In this document: positions 54,669 to 63,953 of the stretch, piece after piece | Layout: every line of letters begins with the position of its first letter | Numbering within the stretch: the first letter of the stretch is position 1 | Assembly: GCF_017876515.1 (NCBI RefSeq) | Contig: NZ_JAGIOC010000001.1 | Span: 4,499,502-4,563,501, forward strand | Source of the DNA: Brachybacterium fresconis | GTDB taxonomy: Bacteria; Actinomycetota; Actinomycetes; Actinomycetales; Dermabacteraceae | Direction: 5' to 3' | Length of the DNA stretch: 64,000 bases | The notes under the pieces: model-generated | Seen by the model: the letters and a program-made list of their open reading frames with translations, nothing else | The model's database searches: none | What the model was told of the DNA's origin: nothing | Made by a program: the position numbers and the translations under genes

Positions 54669-55364
54669 ATGAGCAGCAGACGTCCGGGCGCCCCGCGAAC
54701 AGCGAGGCGCCCGGTCTCTGCGTCCGGGGCCCGTCGCCCCGGGGCGAGACCGGCGGCCCGCGCCTCCTCCCGCAGCGGCTCCTCGCGCGGCGGCGTCCCG
54801 GAGGGGTCCCCGTCCCGCAGCCGCAGCCGCGGACCGGCCCCCGCGTCGCGTCCGCGCAGCACCGCCCCACGCGGCGCGGAGGAGGACGGCCCCGGCATCA
54901 CCATCACCCGCCGCACCCTCGCGCTGGTCGCGCTCGTCGTGATCGCCCTGGCCGCCCTGGTCCCCACGATCAACTCCTACGTCGCCCAGCGCCAGCAGCT
55001 CTCCGAGCTGCAGACACAGGTCGAGAAGCAGGAGCAGGACGTGGAGACGCTGCGTGAGCAGGTCGCCCGCTGGGAGGACCCGGCCTTCGTCGCCGCGCGC
55101 GCCCGCGAGCGGCTGCTCTTCGCGATGCCGGGGGAGACCCAGTACCGCCTCACCGACACCTCCGGGCAGGACGTCCCCCTCACCGAGGCCGAGCAGGCCG
55201 CCGAGGAGGCTCAGGAGGGTGAATGGTTCTCGACGCTCTGGAAGAGCGTCGAAGGCGCCAGCCGCCTGACTCCCGAGGACATCCCGGACGAGACCGGGTC
55301 CACGGACGAGGACGTGCCCGAGGAGGATCCCGCCGACACCACCGATCAGGACCCCGACCAGTGA
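54669..55364 (+). CDS. FtsB/DivIC-type cell division protein
   Basis: 231 residues. A long basic, Arg/Ser/Pro-rich cytoplasmic tail (about 1-75), one membrane helix (RTLALVALVVIALAALVPTI, about 81-100), a coiled coil (about 104-132, QQLSELQTQVEKQEQDVETLREQV), then the DivIC motif RARERLLFAMPGETQYRL and an acidic tail. It joins FtsQ and FtsL at the septum. It sits after eno, the conserved actinobacterial position. Its stop overlaps the next GTG as GTGA. Confidence 0.92.
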   Translation: MSSRRPGAPRTARRPVSASGARRPGARPAARASSRSGSSRGGVPEGSPSRSRSRGPAPASRPRSTAPRGAEEDGPGITITRRTLALVALVVIALAALVPTINSYVAQRQQLSELQTQVEKQEQDVETLREQVARWEDPAFVAARARERLLFAMPGETQYRLTDTSGQDVPLTEAEQAAEEAQEGEWFSTLWKSVEGASRLTPEDIPDETGSTDEDVPEEDPADTTDQDPDQ

Positions 55365-55924
55365 CAGCACTTGCCCCCCTGCCGTACGAGACCCCGGCGG
55401 ACTCCCGCGATCTGGCGGTCATGCGCCAGCAGCTCGGCCGGGACATGCGCGGCGTGGTCTCCGTCGCGCGCCGCTGCGGCTGCGGCCGCCCCGCCGTGGT
55501 CCGCACCGCCCCCCGCCTGGAGGACGGAACCCCCTTCCCCACCTCGCTCTACCTCACCCTCCCGTGGCTGACGCTGGAGCTCTCCCGGCTCGAGTCGACG
55601 GGACTGATGGCCGAGCTCAGCGACCGGCTCGCCGTCGACGAGGAGCTCGCCGCCGGATACCGCCGCGCCCATGAGCGCTACCTCGCCCGCCGCGCGGAGA
55701 TCGGGGAGGCCGACGAGGTCCGCCACATCAGCGCGGGCGGCATGCCCACCCGCGTCAAGTGCCTCCATGCTCTGGCGGGCCAGGCGCTGGCCGAGGGGCC
55801 GGGCGTCAACCCCGTCGCCGACGAGGTGCTCGCGACGCTCGACGGGGTGCTGCCGGACCTGGTCTGTCGCTGTTCCAGCACGGGGACCGAGGAGCCCGCC
55901 ACCGACGAGGAGCCCGCACGATGA
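55361..55924 (+). CDS. DUF501 protein
   Basis: 187 residues from GTG 55361 coupled to ftsB. RDMRGVVSVARRCGCGRPAVVRTAPRLEDGTPFPTSLYLTLPWL and HISAGGMPTRVKCLHALAGQALAEG are the two DUF501 blocks, with conserved Cys, Lys and His residues. The function is unknown, but the gene is nearly always between ftsB and ppx in actinobacteria. No membrane segment. The stop overlaps the ppx start as ATGA. Confidence 0.9.
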   Translation: MTALAPLPYETPADSRDLAVMRQQLGRDMRGVVSVARRCGCGRPAVVRTAPRLEDGTPFPTSLYLTLPWLTLELSRLESTGLMAELSDRLAVDEELAAGYRRAHERYLARRAEIGEADEVRHISAGGMPTRVKCLHALAGQALAEGPGVNPVADEVLATLDGVLPDLVCRCSSTGTEEPATDEEPAR

Positions 55925-56880
55925 GCCTGTCCGCCCCCGTGGCCGCGATCGACTGCGGCACCAACTCCATCCGCCTGCTCATCGCCCGGCGCGACGAGAC
56001 CACCGGTGCGCTGGTCGACCTGGACAGGCGCCTGGAGATGGTGCGCCTCGGCCTCGGGGTGGACCGCACCGGCCGGTTCGACCCGGTGGCGATCGAGCGC
56101 ACGCTCGAGGCGGCCCGGCGCTACCGCGAGCTCATCGACCACCACGGGGTCGCGCCCGCCGATGTGCGCTTCGTCGCGACCTCGGCCACCCGCGATGCCG
56201 CCAACCGCGACGAGTTCATCGGCGGCATCCAGCAGATCCTCGGTGTCACCCCCGAGGTGATCAGCGGCGGCGAGGAGGCGGCGCTCTCCTTCCGCGGCGC
56301 CGTCAGCACCGTCCCGGGCCTGCCCGAGGGGCCGCGCCTGGTCGTCGATATCGGGGGAGGGTCCACCGAGCTGGTGCTCGGGACCGAGACCCCCACCCAC
56401 CGCATCAGCCTGGACATCGGTTCGGTCCGTCTGACTGAGCGGCACCTGGTCACCGACCCGCCCACCGCCGAGGAGATCGCCGCCGCCACCGCCGACGTCG
56501 ATGCGATGGTCGACGAGGCCGCCGCCGCGGTGCCGCTCCAGCAGGCCACGGCACTGATCGGAGTCGCCGGCACCGTGACCACGATCACGGCCGTCGCGGA
56601 AGGCCTGCAGGACTATCGGCCCGACGTCACCCACGGCGCCACCCTGCGCATCGACGATGTCGAGAAGGTGTGCCGTGACCTGCTCTCGCGCACGCGGGCG
56701 CAGCGTGCCGAGCACCGGATGATCCATCCTGGCCGCATCGACGTGATCGGCGCCGGGGCGCTGATCTGGTCGCGCATCATGGACCGGGTGGCCACGGCCT
56801 CCGGGATCAGCCGGACACGCACCAGCGAACATGACATCCTGGACGGAATCGCCCTGGACCTGCTGGATCGCAGGATCTGA
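55921..56880 (+). CDS. Ppx/GppA-family exopolyphosphatase
   Basis: 319 residues of the ASKHA fold. AAIDCGTNSIRLLI (first phosphate loop), VATSATRDAANRDEF, VISGGEEAALSFRGA, LVVDIGGGSTELVLG (second loop) and IGVAGTVTTITAVAEGL are present. It hydrolyses polyphosphate or (p)ppGpp-type substrates. The short single-module form is typical of actinobacterial Ppx paralogs. The last gene of the ftsB-DUF501-ppx coupled set. Confidence 0.92.
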   Translation: MSLSAPVAAIDCGTNSIRLLIARRDETTGALVDLDRRLEMVRLGLGVDRTGRFDPVAIERTLEAARRYRELIDHHGVAPADVRFVATSATRDAANRDEFIGGIQQILGVTPEVISGGEEAALSFRGAVSTVPGLPEGPRLVVDIGGGSTELVLGTETPTHRISLDIGSVRLTERHLVTDPPTAEEIAAATADVDAMVDEAAAAVPLQQATALIGVAGTVTTITAVAEGLQDYRPDVTHGATLRIDDVEKVCRDLLSRTRAQRAEHRMIHPGRIDVIGAGALIWSRIMDRVATASGISRTRTSEHDILDGIALDLLDRRI

Positions 56881-56991
56881 AGGACCTCGGGCGGGATCGC
56901 GCGCAGCGCCGCGTGCGATCGGTCCGCAGGGTGGGCAGGCAGCACCGAGGGGACGGCCCGCGGCAGGGCGTGTCCATGGATGGTGCCGTTT

Positions 56992-57020
56992 TTGTCTCCG
57001 GGCCCCCTGAGTTCTAGGCT
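56992..57020 (+). promoter_or_regulatory. Complete promoter of ndh
   Basis: TTGTCT (56992-56997), exactly 17 bp, TAGGCT (57015-57020), then 7 nt to ATG 57028. The clearest leaderless promoter of the window. Confidence 0.7.
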
Positions 57021-57027
57021 GGGGTCC

Positions 57028-58401
57028 ATGAACACCACTTTCGGCGGTAAGCCCCATGTCCTGATCCTCGGCGGCGGTTCCGTCGGCCTGACGACTGCGT
57101 CCGATCTGCGCAAGACCCTCGGCTCCGAGGTCGCCATCACGATCGTCGACCCGCGGCCGTACATGACGTACGCACCCTTCCTCCCCGAGGTCGGCGCGGG
57201 CAGCATCGATCCCCGCAACGTGCTCGCCCCGCTGCGCAAGATGCTCACGGGCACCAAGGTCGTCACCGGCGCGGTCTCCCAGATCCGCAGCGCGGAGAAC
57301 ACCGTCGTGGTCAGCACCGAGGAGGACGTCCAGCTCGAGATCTCCTACGACTACCTCGTCGTCGGCCTCGGCTCCGTCCCGCGGCTGCTGCCGATCCCGG
57401 GCCTGGCGGAGAACGCCATCGGCTTCAAGCAGGTCGAGGAGGCCGTGGCCGTCCGCGACCGCATCCTCTCCAGCCTCGCCGAGGCCGCGTCCACCAAGGA
57501 CCCGAAGATCCGCAAGCGTCTGCTCACGTTCACCTACGTCGGCGGCGGCTTCGCCGGCGGTGAGGCGGTCGCCGAGGCCGAGGACATGGTCCGCGACGCC
57601 CTGCGCTACTACCCGGACCTGCACGCCTCGGACATCCGCTTCGTGCTGATCGACGCCGCCCCGTTCGTATTCCCGGAGCTCACCGAGGACCAGCGGGCCT
57701 ACGTCCTGAACCAGCTGCGCGAGCGCGGTGTCGAGGTCAAGCTCGAGACCTTCCTGAACTCCGTCGAGGACGGCGTCATCAAGACCAGCGACGGCGACGA
57801 GTTCGAGTCGGGGATGCTGGTGTGGAACGCGGGCGTCAAGCCGAACCCGGTGCTCGGCGACGACGAGACCTCCGACCTGCCGGTCATCTCCGAGCGCGGC
57901 CCCATGATGGGCAAGCTCGACGCGCTGGCCGACCTCCGCGTCAACGGCACCGACGGGCCGCTGGAGAACGTGTTCACCGGCGGCGACTGCGCCGCGGTGC
58001 CGGACCTCGCCTCGGGCGAGGGCAAGTTCTGCCCGCCCAACGCCCAGCACGCCGTGCGACAGGGCAAGCGCATCGCGGACAACATCGCCCGGTCCGTGCA
58101 GGGTCGTCCGCTGGTGGACTACTACCACAAGAACCTCGGCGTCATGGCGACCCTGGGCATGTACAAGGGCGTGGGTCGCCTGAACCTGGCCGACAAGGAG
58201 ATCGACATCCGCGGCCTGCCGGCCTGGGTCATGGCTCGTTCGTACCACGTGTACGCGATGCCGACCTTCGGCCGGAAGGCGGCAGTCATCGCGGGCTGGG
58301 CGACCAACCTGATCTCCCGTCGCGACATCATCGGCATCCCCGAGAACTCGACCCCGCGCGCGGCCTTCGAGTACGCCGCGAACACCGGCAAGAAGAAGTG
58401 A
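57028..58401 (+). CDS. ndh: Type II NADH dehydrogenase (NDH-2)
   Basis: 457 residues. Two Rossmann motifs: GGGSVGLTTASDL (about 12-24) for FAD and FTYVGGGFAGGEAVAE (about 168-183) for NADH; FTGGDCAAVPD and PPNAQHAVRQGKRIADNI follow as in NDH-2. It passes electrons from NADH to menaquinone without pumping protons. A C-terminal amphipathic region anchors it to the membrane surface. The Tyr/Phe-rich HVYAMPTFGRKAAVIAGW segment is family-like. Monocistronic, with its own promoter and a terminator downstream. Confidence 0.92.
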   Translation: MNTTFGGKPHVLILGGGSVGLTTASDLRKTLGSEVAITIVDPRPYMTYAPFLPEVGAGSIDPRNVLAPLRKMLTGTKVVTGAVSQIRSAENTVVVSTEEDVQLEISYDYLVVGLGSVPRLLPIPGLAENAIGFKQVEEAVAVRDRILSSLAEAASTKDPKIRKRLLTFTYVGGGFAGGEAVAEAEDMVRDALRYYPDLHASDIRFVLIDAAPFVFPELTEDQRAYVLNQLRERGVEVKLETFLNSVEDGVIKTSDGDEFESGMLVWNAGVKPNPVLGDDETSDLPVISERGPMMGKLDALADLRVNGTDGPLENVFTGGDCAAVPDLASGEGKFCPPNAQHAVRQGKRIADNIARSVQGRPLVDYYHKNLGVMATLGMYKGVGRLNLADKEIDIRGLPAWVMARSYHVYAMPTFGRKAAVIAGWATNLISRRDIIGIPENSTPRAAFEYAANTGKKK

Positions 58402-58447
58402 TCCGGCCGGGCGCGGTGGTCGGCTGACCCCGCTCCCCGCCCCGATC

Positions 58448-58480
58448 GAGGCACCGCCGCACCGGATGCGGCGGTGCCTC
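58448..58480 (+). terminator. Terminator hairpin after ndh
   Basis: A perfect 14-bp stem (58448-58461 with 58467-58480) and a 5-nt loop, 46 bases after the ndh stop. Confidence 0.85.
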
Positions 58481-58581
58481 GCCGCGTCCGGGTCGAACGT
58501 TCCGGGCCCGACGGTTGCGCCGGAGTGGCCCGTGACGCGTCGTCGGACAGCGCCGACGCGTCCTCGGACGATGACGAAGTA

Positions 58582-58607
58582 TGCTCATGTCCTCCACCAC
58601 ATGAGCA
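58582..58607. promoter_or_regulatory. Inverted repeat TGCTCATG-N10-CATGAGCA upstream of nagB
   Basis: Perfect 8-bp arms with a 10-bp centre, overlapping a possible TATGCT -10 box (58580-58585), about 60 bases before the nagB start; a likely regulator site. Confidence 0.5.
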
Positions 58608-58668
58608 GGTACGACCAGATCCCGGGGCCGCAGCGGCCGAGCCGGGAGGACCAGGAGGAAGGGACCTC

Positions 58669-59466
58669 ATGGAGATCCACATCGTGACCGACGCCGCCGA
58701 GGGGGCGCAGGCGGTCGCCGACGTCTTCGCACGGACGCTGCGGGAGACCGCCGCGGACGGCACGGTCCTCGGGCTGGCCACCGGATCCTCCCCGGTCCCC
58801 GCCTACACCGAGCTGATCCGTCGCCACCGCGAGGAGCGACTCTCCTTCGCGGGGGTGCAGGCCTTCCTGCTGGACGAGTACGTCGGTCTGCCCCCCGGCC
58901 ACGAGCAGAGCTACCACCGCTTCATCCGGGAGAACTTCACCTCCCACGTCGACATCGAGGACGCCGCCGTCCACTCGCCCGACGGCGCCGCCGCCGATCC
59001 GGCCGCGGAGGCCGCGGACTATGACCGACGGATCGGCGAGGCCGGCGGGGTGGATCTGCAGATCCTCGGGATCGGGTCCAACGGGCACATCGCCTTCAAC
59101 GAGCCGGGCAGCTCCCTGGCGTCCCGCACCCGCGTCGTCGGCCTGACCCGTCGGACGATCGCCGACAACGCACGGTTCTTCGAGAACGCCGAGGACGTCC
59201 CCGTCCGCGCGCTCAGCCAGGGCCTGGGGACGATCCGGGAGGCGCGCCGCATCGTGCTGACCGCGACCGGCGAGGGCAAGGCCGAGGCCGTGGCCCAGCT
59301 CGCCGAGGGCGCGATCAGCGCGCGCTGGCCCGCCACCAGCCTCCAGCTGCACCCGGACGTGACCGTCGTGGTGGATGAGGCGGCCGCCTCCCGGCTCGAG
59401 CTCGCCGACTACTACCGGTACGCCCGCAGCCTCGAGCAGACCGGAACGGTCGCAGCTCACAGCTGA
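58669..59466 (+). CDS. nagB: Glucosamine-6-phosphate deaminase
   Basis: 265 residues. It converts glucosamine 6-phosphate to fructose 6-phosphate and ammonia, the key step of amino-sugar catabolism. GLATGSSPVPAYTELIR (phosphate loop), QAFLLDEYVGLPPGHEQSYHRFI (catalytic Asp) and LGIGSNGHIAFNEPGSSLASRTRVVGLT with the active-site His are complete. AGGAGGAAGGG stands before ATG 58669. No nagA or transporter lies next to it. Confidence 0.95.
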   Translation: MEIHIVTDAAEGAQAVADVFARTLRETAADGTVLGLATGSSPVPAYTELIRRHREERLSFAGVQAFLLDEYVGLPPGHEQSYHRFIRENFTSHVDIEDAAVHSPDGAAADPAAEAADYDRRIGEAGGVDLQILGIGSNGHIAFNEPGSSLASRTRVVGLTRRTIADNARFFENAEDVPVRALSQGLGTIREARRIVLTATGEGKAEAVAQLAEGAISARWPATSLQLHPDVTVVVDEAAASRLELADYYRYARSLEQTGTVAAHS

Positions 59467-59505
59467 CGCCGCGGGCCGGGGGAGACCCCGCGGGGGAGGG
59501 ACGGA

Positions 59506-59511
59506 TACGAT
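59506..59511 (+). promoter_or_regulatory. -10 hexamer TACGAT of the purine permease gene
   Basis: It ends 7 nt before ATG 59519, a leaderless pattern. Confidence 0.5.
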
Positions 59512-59518
59512 CGCTGGC

Positions 59519-61021
59519 ATGCAGAAGGTCGATCCCCCCTCCTCCTCGCCCTCGTCGGCGGTCACGGCACCGTCCAGCGGATTCGACCGGTTCTTCCGGA
59601 TCTCCGAGCGGGGCTCGACGCTCTCGCGCGAGATCCGCGGCGGCCTGGTCACATTCTTCTCGATGTGCTACATCGTGGTGCTGAACCCGCTGATCATCGG
59701 CACCGTGCCGGACTCGACCGGCCAGTTCCTGGGCGGGGGATCGGAGCCCAACCTGCCGGCGGTGGCCGCCGGCACCGCCCTGATCGCGGGCCTGCTGAGC
59801 ATCTTCATGGGGGCCTGGGCGAAGTTCCCCCTGGCGCTGGCGACCGGGCTCGGCCTGAACGCTTACATCGCGTACTCGGTGGTGCCCCTGCCCGGAATGA
59901 CCTGGGGCGGGGCCATGGGGCTGGTCCTGCTCGAGGGCGTGGTCATCCTGATCCTCGTCCTGACCGGGTTCCGCAAGGCGGTCTTCAACGCCGTCCCCCC
60001 GTTCCTCAAGACCGCGATCGCCGTCGGGATCGGCCTGTTCATCGCTTTCCTTGGCCTGTTCAACGCGAAGTTCGTGACCACCGCGACCGGCACGCCCGTG
60101 CAGCTGGGCAACGACGGCTCCCTGACCGGCTGGCCGACCTTCGTGTTCGTGGCCGGACTGCTGCTGATGTTCGTCCTCTGGGTGCGCAAGGTCCCCGGAG
60201 CGATCCTCATCGCGATCATCTCCGCGACGGTCCTGGCGATCGTCATCGAGCGCTTCACGCATCTGGGGGCCTTCGCCGCCCCCGACGACAGCGGCGCCGG
60301 CGGGAACCCCGGGGGCTGGGCGATGAACGTCCCGACGATCACCGAGTTCCCGATCAAGGCCCCGGACTTCGCGACCCTGCTGACCGTCGACCCGATCGGA
60401 GGCATCACGGCCGCCGGTGGCATCGGGGCGATCATCATCGTCTTCTCCCTGCTGCTGGCCGACTTCTTCGACACGATGGGCACGATGGTCGCGGTCGGCT
60501 CCGAGGCGGACCTCGTCGACGAGACGGGGGAGATCCCCTACTCCCAGCGGATCCTGGTGGTGGACTCGGTGGCCGCCATCGCCGGCGGCGCGGGCGGTGT
60601 CTCCTCCAACACCAGCTTCGTCGAATCCACCTCTGGCGTCGCCGAAGGGGCGCGCACCGGTCTCGCCTCCGTCGTGGTCGGCGTCGCGTTCCTGCTGACG
60701 ACCTTCCTGTCCCCGCTGGTGGCCCTGGTGCCCTACGAGGCGGCCACCCCCGCCCTGGTGATGGTCGGCTTCCTGATGATGACGCAGATCTCCGATCTGG
60801 ACTTCACCGACATCGAGGTCGCCCTGCCGTCGTTCCTCACCATCATCCTGATGCCCTTCGCGTACTCGATCACGGTCGGCATGGGAGCCGGCTTCCTGAT
60901 GTACGTCCTGATCCGGCTGGTCCGCGGCAAGGCGCGCGAAGTGCACTGGCTCATGTACGTCATCGCGGCGCTGTTCATCGTGTACTTCCTGCGCGGCGCC
61001 CTCGAGGGCCTGGTGCTGTGA
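59519..61021 (+). CDS. AzgA-type purine (adenine/guanine/hypoxanthine) permease
   Basis: 500 residues and about 12-14 membrane segments. FSMCYIVVLNPLIIG, FPLALATGLGLNAYIAYSVV, DFFDTMGTMVAVG and SSNTSFVESTSGVAEGARTGL are signatures of the NCS2/AzgA branch, a proton symporter family for purine bases. The N-terminal 25 residues are Ser/Pro-rich. The stop overlaps the marR start (TGATG), so the transporter and regulator are co-transcribed. Confidence 0.92.
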   Translation: MQKVDPPSSSPSSAVTAPSSGFDRFFRISERGSTLSREIRGGLVTFFSMCYIVVLNPLIIGTVPDSTGQFLGGGSEPNLPAVAAGTALIAGLLSIFMGAWAKFPLALATGLGLNAYIAYSVVPLPGMTWGGAMGLVLLEGVVILILVLTGFRKAVFNAVPPFLKTAIAVGIGLFIAFLGLFNAKFVTTATGTPVQLGNDGSLTGWPTFVFVAGLLLMFVLWVRKVPGAILIAIISATVLAIVIERFTHLGAFAAPDDSGAGGNPGGWAMNVPTITEFPIKAPDFATLLTVDPIGGITAAGGIGAIIIVFSLLLADFFDTMGTMVAVGSEADLVDETGEIPYSQRILVVDSVAAIAGGAGGVSSNTSFVESTSGVAEGARTGLASVVVGVAFLLTTFLSPLVALVPYEAATPALVMVGFLMMTQISDLDFTDIEVALPSFLTIILMPFAYSITVGMGAGFLMYVLIRLVRGKAREVHWLMYVIAALFIVYFLRGALEGLVL

Positions 61022-61518
61022 TGGCACGCGGCGGCCGGGAGGGGTCCGACGGGTCCGACAGGGCCGACGCGCCCGCGGCCGACGAGAGCGACGAGGTCAC
61101 CGAGCTGGCGGCCGAGCTGCGTCGGCTGCTGCTGGTCTCCTCCCGGATCCTGCGGTCCCACACCGCCTCGGAAGAGGTCTCCGCCTCCCAGTTCTCGGTG
61201 CTCGCGTTCCTGCAGCGCTCGGGGACCTCGACGCCCGGGGCGCTGGCGGACTTCGAGCACGTCAGCCCGCCGGTGATGACCCGGATGCTGGGTCGCCTCG
61301 AGGAAGCCGGCCTGGTACGGCGCTCCGCGCATCCCGGGGATGGGCGCCAGGTGCAGGTCGCGCTCACGGACAGCGGCGAACAGGTCGTTCTTCAGGGGCG
61401 CGCCGAGCGCGACGCCTGGCTGCGACGCCGACTCCAGGCGGCGGGACCGCAGGAGCGTCGGACCCTCCGTGAGGCGACGGCTCTGCTGCGACGCACGCTG
61501 GTCGAACGCCGCGACTGA
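61021..61518 (+). CDS. MarR-family regulator coupled to the purine permease
   Basis: 165 residues. The winged helix includes VSASQFSVLAFLQRSGTSTPGALADFEHVSPPVMTRMLGRLEEAGLVRRSAHPGDGRQVQVALT (about 54-117). The ATG overlaps the permease stop. It probably regulates its own operon in response to a purine or related ligand (inference). Acidic, Asp/Ala-rich N-terminal 25 residues. Confidence 0.92.
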   Translation: MARGGREGSDGSDRADAPAADESDEVTELAAELRRLLLVSSRILRSHTASEEVSASQFSVLAFLQRSGTSTPGALADFEHVSPPVMTRMLGRLEEAGLVRRSAHPGDGRQVQVALTDSGEQVVLQGRAERDAWLRRRLQAAGPQERRTLREATALLRRTLVERRD

Positions 61519-61566
61519 ACGTCGCGGGGCGACGGGACGTGCCCGCCCCCGTGCCCAGGACGGAGA

Positions 61567-61599
61567 ACGGCCGGACCACCGCGAGGGTGGTCCGGCCGT
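61567..61599. terminator. Bidirectional terminator between marR and serC
   Basis: A perfect 14-bp stem (ACGGCCGGACCACC, 61567-61580, with 61586-61599) and a 5-nt loop between convergent genes. Confidence 0.88.
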
Positions 61600-61632
61600 C
61601 GCGCGGCGGGCGGGCTCACGGGCCCGCGCGGA

Positions 61633-62790
61633 TCAGGCGGAGCGGTCCAGCACGTGGTCGAGCACGGCGAGCAGCGCGGCGACGTCGTCCTCCCCGACGG
61701 CCGGGAAGGTCGCGATGCGCAGCTGATTGCGTCCCAGCTTGCGATACGGCTCGATATCGAGCACTCCGTGGGCGCGCAGCACGGCGGTGATGGCCGTGGC
61801 GTCGATCGAGTCCTCGACATCCAGCGTGGTCACGACCTGCGAGCGGGCCTGCGGGTCGCTCACGAAGGGCGTGATCTCCGGGCGTCGGGCGGCCCACTCC
61901 TGGAGCATCCCGCTGGTGGCGGCCGTGCGATCATCCGCCCAGGCGAGACCGCCCTGGTCGAGCATCCAGTCGATCTGCTCCGCCATCAGCACCAGGGTCG
62001 CCACCGCCGGAGTGTTGAGGGTCTGATCCTTGCGCGAGTTCTCGATCGCGCTGGTCAGGGAGAGGAACGAGGGAATCCATCGATCCGCGGAGGAGGCGAG
62101 GCGCTGTGCCCGCTCGATCGCGGACGGGGAGAGGAGGGCGATCCAGAGCCCGCCGTCGGAGGCGAACGCCTTCTGCGGGGCGAAGTAGTACGCGTCGGTC
62201 TGGGCGACGTCCACCATCACCCCACCCGCGGCCGAGGTGGCATCGACCAGGACCAGCTGGTCAGAGCCTGCGGCTCCGGGACGGCGCACAGGCGCCATCA
62301 CTCCTGTGGAGGTCTCGTTGTGGGGCCAGGCGTAGGCGTCGACACCCTCGCGGGCCACCGGGGCCGGGAGAGCGCCGGGGTCGGCCCGGACGATCTCGGG
62401 ATCCTCGAGGTGTGGGGCGTCGGCGACCTCGGTCGCGAACTTCTGGGAGAACTCCCCGAGGACCAGGTGCTGCGAGCGACGTTCGATCAGCCCCAGGGCG
62501 GCGACATCCCAGAACGCCGTCGATCCGCCGTTGCCGAGCGCGACCTCGTAGCCTTCCGGCAGCGAGAACAGCTCACGCAGACCGGCCCGGATCCGGCCGA
62601 CGAGCTGCTTGACGGGGGCCTGGCGGTGCGAGGTGCCCAGCACCGAATGGGACACGGAGCTCAGCGCATCGACCTGCGCCGGGCGGACGCGGGAGGGACC
62701 GGAGCCGAACCGACCGTCCGCCGGGAGCAGCTCCCGGGGGATCGACAGACCACGGATGGTCTCGGCGCGTGCGGTGCGGGCTTCGGACAT
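61633..62790 (-). CDS. serC: Phosphoserine aminotransferase
   Basis: 385 residues. It transaminates 3-phosphohydroxypyruvate to phosphoserine in serine synthesis. [77 protein letters not shown] (the Lys forms the PLP Schiff base) match the actinobacterial SerC branch. An AGGAGCAGCC ribosome site fixes ATG 62788-62790. It is divergent from menG. Confidence 0.95.
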   Translation of the reverse strand: MSEARTARAETIRGLSIPRELLPADGRFGSGPSRVRPAQVDALSSVSHSVLGTSHRQAPVKQLVGRIRAGLRELFSLPEGYEVALGNGGSTAFWDVAALGLIERRSQHLVLGEFSQKFATEVADAPHLEDPEIVRADPGALPAPVAREGVDAYAWPHNETSTGVMAPVRRPGAAGSDQLVLVDATSAAGGVMVDVAQTDAYYFAPQKAFASDGGLWIALLSPSAIERAQRLASSADRWIPSFLSLTSAIENSRKDQTLNTPAVATLVLMAEQIDWMLDQGGLAWADDRTAATSGMLQEWAARRPEITPFVSDPQARSQVVTTLDVEDSIDATAITAVLRAHGVLDIEPYRKLGRNQLRIATFPAVGEDDVAALLAVLDHVLDRSA

Positions 62791-62931
62791 CGGCTGCTCC
62801 TGGAGATGCGTGAGCGGTACCGTCGGTGGATCCGGCGGCGGGGGTGCCCATCCTGCCAGGCCGCGGCAGCCGGCCCCGGAGCGGTCCGTGTCCCGCACCC
62901 GGTCGGAGGGGAGCCGTGGGAAGATCGGAGC

Positions 62932-63630
62932 ATGAGCCGTGCCGATCTCGACAAGCAGCCGTACGACGTCGCGGGGATGTTCGACAGCATCGCCGGACGA
63001 TACGACCTCATGAACGACGTCGCCGCCTTGGGACAGGTTCAGATGTGGCGTGCCGCCATGGTCGACGCGCTGGAGATCGAGGCCGAGGACACGGTGCTCG
63101 ATCTCGCGGCAGGCACCGGGACCTCCTCCACGGCGATCGCCCGCGTCGGCGCTCGCGTCGTCGCCGCCGACTTCTCCCTCGGGATGATGGCCGAGGGCCG
63201 ACGCCGCGGGGCCCCCGTCCCGTTCATCGGTGCGGACGCGCAGCACCTGCCCTTCGCCGACGACTCCTTCGGTGCCGCCGTGATCTCCTTCGGCCTGCGC
63301 AACGTGCACAGCCCGAGGACCGCCCTGGCCGAGATGATGCGCGTCGTCCGACCGGGAGGACGGGTTGTCGTCTGCGAGTTCTCGACCCCCACGTCCACGC
63401 TCTTCCGGACGGTCTACGAGAAGTACCTGCTGCGTGCGCTCCCGGCGGTCGCCCGGAGGGTCGCCACGAGCGCGGAAGCCTACGACTACCTGGCCGAGTC
63501 GATTCTGGAGTGGCCCGACCAGGAGTCGCTGCGCCGCTGGTTCACGGACGCCGGCCTCGTCCGGGCCCAGTACCGGAACCTCACCGGGGGGATCGTCGCC
63601 CTGCACCGCGGGGTCGTGCCTCACACCTGA
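62932..63630 (+). CDS. menG: Demethylmenaquinone methyltransferase (UbiE/MenG)
   Basis: 232 residues. The last step of menaquinone synthesis. The UbiE N-terminus ([18 protein letters not shown]), SAM motif [34 protein letters not shown] and [10 protein letters not shown] with the C-terminal [16 protein letters not shown] block are all present. Together with mqo, ndh and lutAB it fits menaquinone respiration. A GGAG sequence lies 2 nt from the ATG. Confidence 0.95.
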   Translation: MSRADLDKQPYDVAGMFDSIAGRYDLMNDVAALGQVQMWRAAMVDALEIEAEDTVLDLAAGTGTSSTAIARVGARVVAADFSLGMMAEGRRRGAPVPFIGADAQHLPFADDSFGAAVISFGLRNVHSPRTALAEMMRVVRPGGRVVVCEFSTPTSTLFRTVYEKYLLRALPAVARRVATSAEAYDYLAESILEWPDQESLRRWFTDAGLVRAQYRNLTGGIVALHRGVVPHT

Positions 63631-63631
63631 G

Positions 63632-63655
63632 GGTGCGGCAGCGCGCAGCCGCACC
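63632..63655 (+). terminator. Terminator hairpin after menG
   Basis: GGTGCGGC (63632-63639) pairs with GCCGCACC (63648-63655) across 8 nt, starting 2 nt after the stop. Confidence 0.75.
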
Positions 63656-63768
63656 GCCCGTCGGCGGACGAGGACCGCTCCGGGCGGCACACAAAGGCGC
63701 TCTGACCTGCAGTGTCACCCGGGCCCCGATGATGTGTCGCAGCACACGGCCGCACAGCCCGTTCTGGC

Positions 63769-63797
63769 TTGACGGGTGCTGGCGACCTGCGTAATGT
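63769..63797 (+). promoter_or_regulatory. Strong promoter 1 at the window end (rRNA-operon type)
   Basis: TTGACG (63769-63774), 17 bp, TAATGT (63792-63797). No coding region follows inside the window. Confidence 0.7.
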
Positions 63798-63924
63798 TCT
63801 TACTCGTGCCCAGCAGGTCGGGACAGCGGAAAGGCCGGAAGGCTGGCCCGGGAATCTCGGTCTGACGAGGCACGGCAGGTCTCTCCGGAAGGAGTTGGCG
63901 CGGCGGGGGTCACATCCCACCGAG

Positions 63925-63953
63925 TTGACATGGAGGACCGGAACCCGTAAGTT
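63925..63953 (+). promoter_or_regulatory. Strong promoter 2 at the window end (rRNA-operon type)
   Basis: A perfect TTGACA (63925-63930), 17 bp, TAAGTT (63948-63953), followed by a GTTGCCCCGGAG leader-like segment. Tandem strong promoters without a gene suggest that the 16S rRNA gene starts beyond base 64000. Confidence 0.7.
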
